A stretch of 19,868 nt of DNA from Acidobacteriota bacterium (GTDB taxonomy: Bacteria > Acidobacteriota > JAAYUB01 > JAMOQF01): the NCBI GenBank assembly GCA_027040585.1, contig JALULU010000402.1:1-19868 (forward strand), read 5' to 3'. Below, one piece after another: positions 7,839 through 17,267 of the stretch (positions are counted from its first letter, which is position 1; the number at the start of each line of letters is the position of its first letter). The translations under genes were made by a program, and so were the position numbers. The notes below the pieces were generated by a model that saw only the letters and a program-made list of their open reading frames with translations, searched no databases and had not been told where the DNA came from.

Positions 7839-9125
7839 TTACTCCTCTTTTATAAATAACTGTTTTATTTTATCCTCAACTTTCTTTAATGAACCATTTA
7901 TCCAACATATTCCATCCTGAATTTCTGAAGGCAATTGATCTTTCCATGGAACATCTATAAAAATTTTTTGTAATAATTCTAAGATTTGATCCACTTTTCC
8001 TTGAATAGGTCCCCAATCCGGCAGCCATCCCCAGATTCTAAATTCCAGATTATCGCCATTATTGTAAACATGTGATACTTGAATAGTGGAAAATTCGGGC
8101 TCGTTCGTTGACCCCATTAAGAAATGGCGAATAGTTTTAATGTCATTTTTTGGCAAATTTAGGAAATCTATTGTTTTTGCTGCGTCATCATTTCTATTAG
8201 GTTTTTCCTTAGACTGTCTTTTAATCCACCAATAGTTTCTATTGCACTTTCTATTAATCTCACAAACTTTTTTAGAATATTTATCTCTAAATATACATCT
8301 TAAACATTTCCTCACCACAGGCGAAGTAATAGCCCATCCATTATCTTTCCATTTATCAACATCTCCTTCAACAATTCCATCCTGATATGAATAAAATTGT
8401 TTCATGTTATCTATTATTTGAGAAATATCCTCATTTACTTTAAATTTTACAAAAAACATATCTTTCAAATTCGGCAAAGCTCTTATGTTATTTTTTTTAA
8501 ATAAATTTAGAAAACTCTCAAAATTTTTCCAATCATCTTCTGTAACTTTAATATCACTATTTTCTATTTGAAACTTCACAACCCCATATCCCATAGATGT
8601 TTTTGCTCCAAGCATTTCATACTCGGAAATCAAATAAAGCAGAATTTTTAATATAGAAGGAAATACTGAATCCATTGTTACCAAATTTCCATCCTTTTCG
8701 CCAATCACCATATCTTCATAAGAAAAATTTAATGTAACATTTCCCATCAACCCTGATTCATAGTGCCAACCATGTTTTTCCTTATTTACTTTAACTATTA
8801 CTTTATCGTGATAGACTTTCTCTAACTCGCTTTTTTCAACACTTACAGAAAACCTGCCCTTCCAGCCAGTAGTTCCAAACAGATAGCAAACAGGACATAT
8901 CTTTCCATAAATTTCTGCCACATCTTCAGGTTTGGCAATTTCAATCTGGCACTTATTATCAGAAGTGCTATCACAAGCCTTATATCCCATCCCCCTTACC
9001 AAGGCTTCAAACCACCATCTGAGGGAGCCAATAATTCCAGTAAGTTTTAATTTATTTGATTTTCCCCACGCATCACCTGTCCAGATGGGAGTGAGCGTTT
9101 GAAAATTTACAGTAATTTCTTTCAT
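7839..9125 (-). CDS. cmr1: Cmr1-like RAMP protein, first gene of the operon
   Basis: This 428-aa protein is the likely Cmr1 subunit that binds the crRNA 3' region and helps recognise target RNA. TLTPIWTGD (about 10-18) and LTGIIGSLRWWFEALVRG (about 28-45) are the Cmr1 hallmark, in particular the LRWWFEAL helix. C51, C59, C77 and C80 with ICPVCYLFG form a probable zinc site as in many Cmr1 proteins. A second RAMP half begins around residue 210. A second cysteine cluster (C274, C277, C288, C294) sits in a basic, aromatic-rich stretch and looks like an added zinc knuckle. GGAG (9131-9134 on the plus strand) is 5 nt from the ATG, and a good promoter lies upstream. The array's leader-distal end is only 107 bp away. 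Confidence 0.88.
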   Translation of the reverse strand: MKEITVNFQTLTPIWTGDAWGKSNKLKLTGIIGSLRWWFEALVRGMGYKACDSTSDNKCQIEIAKPEDVAEIYGKICPVCYLFGTTGWKGRFSVSVEKSELEKVYHDKVIVKVNKEKHGWHYESGLMGNVTLNFSYEDMVIGEKDGNLVTMDSVFPSILKILLYLISEYEMLGAKTSMGYGVVKFQIENSDIKVTEDDWKNFESFLNLFKKNNIRALPNLKDMFFVKFKVNEDISQIIDNMKQFYSYQDGIVEGDVDKWKDNGWAITSPVVRKCLRCIFRDKYSKKVCEINRKCNRNYWWIKRQSKEKPNRNDDAAKTIDFLNLPKNDIKTIRHFLMGSTNEPEFSTIQVSHVYNNGDNLEFRIWGWLPDWGPIQGKVDQILELLQKIFIDVPWKDQLPSEIQDGICWINGSLKKVEDKIKQLFIKEE

Positions 9126-9156
9126 ACATACTCCGATATTTGATTTAATTGTTTAT

Positions 9157-9185
9157 AGCATAACCTTTATTAATGTATTTTTCAA
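9157..9185 (-). promoter_or_regulatory. Predicted sigma-70-type promoter of the effector operon
   Basis: On the minus strand TTGAAA (9185-9180) and TATGCT (9162-9157) are separated by exactly 17 nt. Transcription would start near 9150, about 25 nt before the cmr1 ATG, leaving room for the GGAG ribosome binding site. The interval 9126-9232 holds nothing else. Transcripts of the array read toward this promoter, so the operon could also receive array read-through. Confidence 0.6.
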
Positions 9186-9232
9186 ATGTTTTCTGGCATA
9201 TTTTGTGTATATTTTTTTGACATATTTTCCTT

Positions 9233-10713
9233 GTTTCAATTCCTCATAGGTAGTGTGGAAACAAATTTAAAACTGTATATTTGCCCTGGAGCTTTGCGGT
9301 TTCAATTCCTCATAGGTAGTGTGGAAACGTTGACAAAATTACTTTTCAAAAAGACGAATGGATGTTTCAATTCCTCATAGGTAGTGTGGAAACTCTCCAC
9401 CTTCAAAATCAGGCACTTCCACCATCAATGTTTCAATTCCTCATAGGTAGTGTGGAAACATTTGTTTCGGTGATATTGTGATAAATTATTCCAAAGTTTC
9501 AATTCCTCATAGGTAGTGTGGAAACACGATAAAACAATTCAAAAATTTATTAAATATAGTTTATTTCAATTCCTCATAGGTAGTGTGGAAACGAAGCACC
9601 AGCACAGGGTAAAAGTATCTTTGAAGTATTTCAATTCCTCATAGGTAGTGTGGAAACGTAAGGGAAAATTTTTAATTAGTCAATTAAAATCCTTATTTCA
9701 ATTCCTCATAGGTAGTGTGGAAACGTAAGGGAAAATTTTTAATTAGTCAATTAAAATCCTTATTTCAATTCCTCATAGGTAGTGTGGAAACTCTCCAACC
9801 CCTTTCCAACCCCTTTCCCTGTTCTGAGGTTTCAATTCCTCATAGGTAGTGTGGAAACATCTAAAAACTTTGTTAGTAAATCAACTAAAGCAGGTTTCAA
9901 TTCCTCATAGGTAGTGTGGAAACATTATAGGATTTTCTCCAGTTATGCCTGAGAGTAGGTTTCAATTCCTCATAGGTAGTGTGGAAACTCAAATTTAGCA
10001 AAATCTCTGTCTGATTTCCCTTAGTTTCAATTCCTCATAGGTAGTGTGGAAACTTTCCATAAAAATCGCCACTTTTCCAAATATCGCAACTGTTTCAATT
10101 CCTCATAGGTAGTGTGGAAACAAAGATTTCTTCCTTTTTTTCTTTTTCTTGGTAGAAGTTTCAATTCCTCATAGGTAGTGTGGAAACGGAAATAACAAGA
10201 TGGGGAGATATATGGTTTATTAGGGGTTTCAATTCCTCATAGGTAGTGTGGAAACATTTTTATTACTGCCTCTTGCTTTTCTTTTGGGAGGTTTCAATTC
10301 CTCATAGGTAGTGTGGAAACTTTCGTTTTTTCAATCTCTTCCTCAACAACCTTTAGAGTTTCAATTCCTCATAGGTAGTGTGGAAACTCTTTCCATTTTA
10401 ACTCGTATTTTCCAGGTTTAGGTTTCAATTCCTCATAGGTAGTGTGGAAACGGGAAAGGGATTTTTTCCTTTCCCCATTTGTTTAGATGTTTCAATTCCT
10501 CATAGGTAGTGTGGAAACTCTATTGTTGTAGCAGGTGCTTGTTTAAATCTTTGGTTTCAATTCCTCATAGGTAGTGTGGAAACACTCTTCTGGGGCTATT
10601 ATTTTCTTACTCATGAAAGTTTCAATTCCTCATAGGTAGTGTGGAAACTAAAGAGGCAATATCTTTATTAGAACAAAAAAATTGTTTCAATTCCTCATAG
10701 GTAATGTGGAAAC
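9233..10713 (-). repeat. Array block 1: mostly G1/G21 repeats (repeats 1-23)
   Basis: Repeats 1-5 and 10-22 have G at plus-strand position 1 and G at position 21. Repeats 6-9 have A1/G21. Repeat 23 (10684-10713) is G1/A21, a chimera between this block and the next. Spacers 7 and 8 (9658-9694, 9725-9761) are identical tandem copies. This is the leader-distal and presumably oldest part. Confidence 0.9.
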
Positions 10714-10749
10714 GCATGGTAAAAGATGGATTAAAGGAGAAATTTGGAG

Positions 10750-13700
10750 ATTTCAATTCCTCATAGGTAATGTGGAAACGGAGAAGAGGCGAAATAAGAG
10801 AAATAACATCTGACCTATTTCAATTCCTCATAGGTAATGTGGAAACGTTATTTTCGGGTTGCCTCTATCATGATCATTATACAAATTTCAATTCCTCATA
10901 GGTAATGTGGAAACGAGGCTAAAAAAGGTGTTTCCCTTACTGCCTCTTAATTTCAATTCCTCATAGGTAATGTGGAAACAGCACCCGCCGATCAGTTAGG
11001 TTAAGTTCATCATCATTTCAATTCCTCATAGGTAATGTGGAAACTTATTGTAATGTGGCTACATAAAGAAGGCTTTCCTATATTTCAATTCCTCATAGGT
11101 AATGTGGAAACTATTATTCCACCTGCCATCAAAAAGATTCTCTTTTGATTTCAATTCCTCATAGGTAATGTGGAAACAAACATAGAACTTGAAGATGATT
11201 TTGACGAAGAAGAATTTCAATTCCTCATAGGTAATGTGGAAACAAAGGAAATAAAAAAGCACGATAAAATTGAAGACTTATTTCAATTCCTCATAGGTAA
11301 TGTGGAAACGAAGAGGAACAGGTAAGAGAAGAGAAAATAAACCTATTTCAATTCCTCATAGGTAATGTGGAAACAAGACAGAGGAAAATCATTTACTATT
11401 GAAACAGTAATTTCAATTCCTCATAGGTAATGTGGAAACGCTTACTATTCAGGAGCAAAGATTGTTGGCTATTGATTTCAATTCCTCATAGGTAATGTGG
11501 AAACTGAAATAGGAAGAGAACTGTTAGAAAAACTTATTAAATTTCAATTCCTCATAGGTAATGTGGAAACTTCTCTATACTCAATTAGCAGTGCTTGCCT
11601 TTTCCCATTTCAATTCCTCATAGGTAATGTGGAAACTTCTCTATACTCAATTAGCAGTGCTTGCCTTTTCCCATTTCAATTCCTCATAGGTAATGTGGAA
11701 ACTCAGGAATTTTAGAAAATTAGAATTACATCAAAACCTTATTTCAATTCCTCATAGGTAATGTGGAAACATGCTTTCGTTGTTGCTGACACAAAGTATT
11801 TCTACGGATTTCAATTCCTCATAGGTAATGTGGAAACGTTTTACTTAAGGATGATGCTCGTTTTGAGTTTTACTGATTTCAATTCCTCATAGGTAATGTG
11901 GAAACGTATCAATATAAACCACCTCAAAATACTCAGAACAAATTTCAATTCCTCATAGGTAATGTGGAAACGCTGGAAATGGAAGGTCGCTTGTAATTGA
12001 GAGGACTAAATTTCAATTCCTCATAGGTAATGTGGAAACATTAATTTTTGTTTTTTCTTTTGTTGTTTTACATGCATTTCAATTCCTCATAGGTAATGTG
12101 GAAACTGTTGGAGTGCAGGGAAAAAGCAAAGAATCTCCCCATTTCAATTCCTCATAGGTAATGTGGAAACGTCCCAAATTGTAACATCCACCGCCTATTT
12201 ACATGATTTCAATTCCTCATAGGTAATGTGGAAACTTGAAGAGGTTGCCTTATTTCAAAAACATATTACTGCATTTCAATTCCTCATAGGTAATGTGGAA
12301 ACGTAAGTTTCCTAAAAAAGGGGATTTGGTGGATTATGATTTCAATTCCTCATAGGTAATGTGGAAACAAAGACAGTACAGAACACAGTTAACACAAAAA
12401 ATAAATTTCAATTCCTCATAGGTAATGTGGAAACACTGGTTTGAAATTGTGGATATAGACCTTTTAAATGAATTTCAATTCCTCATAGGTAATGTGGAAA
12501 CGTCAAATAACCCGCAAAAGCATAAGGAGATTCCTGATTTCAATTCCTCATAGGTAATGTGGAAACATTTTAAAGAAACAAAATGGTTATTTAGAAAAAA
12601 ATAATTTCAATTCCTCATAGGTAATGTGGAAACGAGAACAATTAAAAGAAATGGATTGTAGATGGGATAGATTTCAATTCCTCATAGGTAATGTGGAAAC
12701 TTTAGGAAATTATTTAGTCTATTTAAAAGAAATTTTATTTCAATTCCTCATAGGTAATGTGGAAACAGGTAATAAGATAATAAGCAGAAAAAGGCAATAT
12801 ATATTTCAATTCCTCATAGGTAATGTGGAAACTCTCTCCTTTAATTCCTCTATCCCTTGTAGTATTTATTTCAATTCCTCATAGGTAATGTGGAAACGTA
12901 ATAGGTTATGCAGTATTATATTTTACTCAAAACGTATTTCAATTCCTCATAGGTAATGTGGAAACAAAAAATTATGATTTATCAATGGTAATTAAAGATT
13001 GATTTCAATTCCTCATAGGTAATGTGGAAACGTGTCATCGGTGTGTGAAAAGAACGTTCCCATGTGAATTTCAATTCCTCATAGGTAATGTGGAAACCTT
13101 CTTTCTCATGAAGGGATATAACTTACCATTCAGATTTCAATTCCTCATAGGTAATGTGGAAACGTTAACAAAAGCATAGAAAAGTTTATTAATGTTTGAT
13201 TTCAATTCCTCATAGGTAATGTGGAAACGAAAAAAAGGTAAGAGTAAACATTTATGTAGATGATTTATTTCAATTCCTCATAGGTAATGTGGAAACTTGT
13301 TAACAAAAGCATAGAAAAGTTTATTAATGTTTGATTTCAATTCCTCATAGGTAATGTGGAAACCTGAGAAACTCCCCCCATTTAAATTAAGCTTCCTGAT
13401 TTCAATTCCTCATAGGTAATGTGGAAACGCTGGTGGTGGTCACCAGCAAATTATTAACAGATCTTATTTCAATTCCTCATAGGTAATGTGGAAACTTGTT
13501 AACAAAAGCATAGAAAAGTTTATTAATGTTTGATTTCAATTCCTCATAGGTAATGTGGAAACGAAATTATGAAATAATGAAATGGAAATATAATTGAAAA
13601 TTTCAATTCCTCATAGGTAATGTGGAAACGTGTGTAAATTTAATGATTGACGAAGACGGATATGTATTTCAATTCCTCATAGGTAATGTGGAAACCTATT

Positions 13701-15298
13701 GCCCACCGTCTGCAAGAGACCTCGTAATGGTATTTCAATTCCTCATAGGTAATGTGGAAACTTAATTTATTTTTATTTCTACACCACATACAAGTGCGGA
13801 TTTCAATTCCTCATAGGTAATGTGGAAACTGCATATAAAGATTGTTGATTTTACTAAAAATAATAAATTTCAATTCCTCATAGGTAATGTGGAAACTTTT
13901 CAGATGCCCTTGTCTATCGTAAAAAGACAAAGGCCTATTTCAATTCCTCATAGGTAATGTGGAAACGTTTTGGGGCGTGTATATGGATTTGGGAAACTTG
14001 TAAATTTCAATTCCTCATAGGTAATGTGGAAACAGTGGGGTGAGGAATACATAGGAAATGTTTATATACCATTTCAATTCCTCATAGGTAATGTGGAAAC
14101 GAGTATGAAAAACTTAAAAAATCACTTGAGATACAGTTATTTCAATTCCTCATAGGTAATGTGGAAACGCGAATGTTTACTCTTACCTTTTTTTCAAAAG
14201 GTGATTTCAATTCCTCATAGGTAATGTGGAAACGTTTAAAAATATCCCGTGAATAAAATGTGAATCTAATCTGATTTCAATTCCTCATAGGTAATGTGGA
14301 AACGGAAAAAAGGAAGTTTTTCAGGAAAGAGAATAGAATGATTTCAATTCCTCATAGGTAATGTGGAAACCATTTACTTTTATATTTCCTGAATCAAATA
14401 AAAATTCATTTCAATTCCTCATAGGTAATGTGGAAACAAGATGAATTTAAAAATTTAAATAATGGAGGTTTTTAATTTCAATTCCTCATAGGTAATGTGG
14501 AAACAATTTACTGGAAATCTTAAATTTTTTGATTCTTCGATTTCAATTCCTCATAGGTAATGTGGAAACGTTTATTATTGTTTTAATTGTGGGGTAAATA
14601 CAAATTTATTTCAATTCCTCATAGGTAATGTGGAAACCTTGAAGGGGAAGTTGAAAAGGAAATTGGAATTTAATTTCAATTCCTCATAGGTAATGTGGAA
14701 ACTATATTTACTATAAATTAAATATTGCCCTAAAGATATTTCAATTCCTCATAGGTAATGTGGAAACATAGCAGAATATCAATTTAGAGCAACAACTTCA
14801 GTATTTCAATTCCTCATAGGTAATGTGGAAACTTAATAGGATTAATAATTCTATCAATAGAATTTACAGATTTCAATTCCTCATAGGTAATGTGGAAACA
14901 AGCATTATTAATTTTGATGGAAAAATTTCAAATACAATTTCAATTCCTCATAGGTAATGTGGAAACGACTTCCATTTGTTCCAATTAATTTCTTTTTCAT
15001 ATATTTCAATTCCTCATAGGTAATGTGGAAACGCCCCTGATAAAATTTCACCTGTTATTTTATCTCTTCATTTCAATTCCTCATAGGTAATGTGGAAACG
15101 ATTTTTTAGTTTTTCTATTTCATAATGTTTTTGGATTTCAATTCCTCATAGGTAATGTGGAAACATATTCTTGTGCTAAGTTTTTCCAAAGTTTTCTATA
15201 TATTTCAATTCCTCATAGGTAATGTGGAAACATTATATCAAAGTGAGCAACTATCCCAGCAGGATATTATTTCAATTCCTCATAGGTAATGTGGAAAC
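10750..15298 (-). repeat. Array block 2: uniform A1/A21 repeats (repeats 24-92)
   Basis: Sixty-nine consecutive repeats have A at both variable positions, so their crRNA tag would be ATTGAAAU. The block contains spacers 25, 28, 34 and 57, which recur exactly in block 3. It also has identical tandem spacers 36 and 37 (11571-11606, 11637-11672) and the repeated spacer group 60/62/65. Confidence 0.9.
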
Positions 15299-15336
15299 GT
15301 AAATTCAATGTTAGTTCATATTTCAACACATGACCC

Positions 15337-17230
15337 ATTTCAATTCCTCATAGGTAGTGTGGAAACAATATTATATGCATTTAACGGATAGTTCCTTTGC
15401 TAATTTCAATTCCTCATAGGTAATGTGGAAACTCAGGTTTTTTTGGCAAACGAATGTTTGCGTATGGGTGATTTCAATTCCTCATAGGTAATGTGGAAAC
15501 TGTAAAACTTGCTGGAACCAATATGCATAGATTGGTAAATTTCAATTCCTCATAGGTAATGTGGAAACTTAGCCTTTTCTCATGTCCTGTGGAGTGGGTA
15601 AGCTCGATTTCAATTCCTCATAGGTAATGTGGAAACCTCACGAAAGGCTTAGGTATAGAACCCCCAAGCCTATTTCAATTCCTCATAGGTAATGTGGAAA
15701 CGTTAAAGACACACAAGAAAATATTATAAAACTTAATCTATTTCAATTCCTCATAGGTAATGTGGAAACCCTGAATTTATTTTTGAATTTAAAAAAGAAT
15801 TGTATAAATTTCAATTCCTCATAGGTAATGTGGAAACCACATAAAAAAGCAGTCGATGAAGCTTTAAAATATATATTTCAATTCCTCATAGGTAGTGTGG
15901 AAACCTAAAAAATTTAATATTTCAATTCAAATTTCCCTTGAGTTTCAATTCCTCATAGGTAGTGTGGAAACCTTACATAAGCAAGTGTCCATCCTGAAAT
16001 TGCAATGTTTCAATTCCTCATAGGTAGTGTGGAAACTTGTTGGAACTGTGGGAAACCTGAAAGGTTTTCCAAGGTTTCAATTCCTCATAGGTAGTGTGGA
16101 AACTCAAAACCCTTCTCAACTTAAAACTAACAATACAAGTTTCAATTCCTCATAGGTAGTGTGGAAACAATTTATCTCTTTTGCTTTTCATTTCATACCT
16201 CCTTGTTTCAATTCCTCATAGGTAATGTGGAAACGCTTACTATTCAGGAGCAAAGATTGTTGGCTATTGATTTCAATTCCTCATAGGTAATGTGGAAACA
16301 TTTTTCAGCACGTTCTGGAACATCTGTATAAGAAAGGTTTCAATTCCTCATAGGTAGTGTGGAAACATTTTCTTTAGGAAATTATGGTTGTATAAAAAAG
16401 TTGGTTTCAATTCCTCATAGGTAATGTGGAAACAAAAAATTATGATTTATCAATGGTAATTAAAGATTGATTTCAATTCCTCATAGGTAATGTGGAAACG
16501 GCTCAATCTGCTGATCCTTATGGTCCTATAACCAAATTTCAATTCCTCATAGGTAATGTGGAAACGTTATTTTCGGGTTGCCTCTATCATGATCATTATA
16601 CAAATTTCAATTCCTCATAGGTAATGTGGAAACTTATTGTAATGTGGCTACATAAAGAAGGCTTTCCTATATTTCAATTCCTCATAGGTAATGTGGAAAC
16701 TTGCGGTAAGAGCTGGATATTTATTTTTACATTTGTATTTCAATTCCTCATAGGTAATGTGGAAACGTTGGAGGTTTGAAAAGGTTTCATGCAATCCCTT
16801 CTCATTTCAATTCCTCATAGGTAATGTGGAAACTGAAAAGGTTTAGAATAGACTATAAAAGTGTTCCTGATTTCAATTCCTCATAGGTAATGTGGAAACA
16901 TAACATATAAACATATTTAAATATATTTAACAATATTTCAATTCCTCATAGGTAGTGTGGAAACTTCTTATACACCACCATCTTAAAAGGAGATTTAAAG
17001 TTTCAATTCCTCATAGGTAGTGTGGAAACTTTTAAATAAATTAAATTTTTAGGAGGGCAAAAAATGGTTTCAATTCCTCATAGGTAGTGTGGAAACTTAT
17101 CCTCCTATACAAAATGGTTTTACTTTATCAGTGTTTCAATTCCTCATAGGTAGTGTGGAAACCTTCTCCACCTTCAAAATCAGGCACTTCCACCATCAAT
17201 GTTTCAATTCCTCATAGGTAATGTGGAAAC
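15337..17230 (-). repeat. Array block 3: mosaic of repeat types (repeats 93-121)
   Basis: Islands of G1/G21 repeats (102-105, 108, 118-120) alternate with A1/A21 stretches (94-100, 107, 110-116). Chimeric repeats mark most boundaries: A1/G21 at 101 (15875) and 117 (16935), G1/A21 at 106 (16205), 109 (16404) and 121 (17201). Repeat 93 (15337) is an isolated A1/G21. Exact copies of four block 2 spacers fall here. Confidence 0.9.
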
Positions 17231-17267
17231 GTGGCCAAAGCTTTCAACTAAAATTAAAGTGAAATTA

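Noticed and set aside
330..9125. Assignment of the operon to III-A (Csm) or ordinary III-B
   Set aside because: A Cmr1 hallmark is present, which excludes Csm. The Cas10 lacks GGDD and has Csx11 features and size, and the Cas5-like protein is short, unlike standard III-B.
9217..9222. TTGACA on the plus strand pointing into the array
   Set aside because: No -10 box at 16-18 nt; the sequence there is the repeat itself.
9126..9232. Leader of the main array at its left end
   Set aside because: No similarity to the leader at 194-329; the right flank has that similarity, and the type III tag ATTGAAAC appears only on the minus strand. The interval is explained by the cmr1 promoter.
10452..10488. 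Perfect hairpin GGGAAAGG/CCTTTCCC in spacer 19 as a terminator
   Set aside because: No T-run follows on either strand, and it is a spacer taken from elsewhere.
11045..11081. GTAATGTGG in spacer 28 as a repeat remnant
   Set aside because: Only 9 nt match within a normal-length spacer that is copied intact at 16634-16670; chance is sufficient.
9186..12884. Open frames inside the array, such as 9186-9380 (+), 11059-11262 (-), 11497-11715 (+) and 12624-12884 (+)
   Set aside because: They consist of repeated translations of the CRISPR repeat (FQFLIGNVET or FHITYEELK) joined by spacers, without ribosome binding sites.
15905..15941. ATTTCAATTC in spacer 101 as a degenerate extra repeat
   Set aside because: Only 10 AT-rich bases match and the spacer length (37 nt) is normal.
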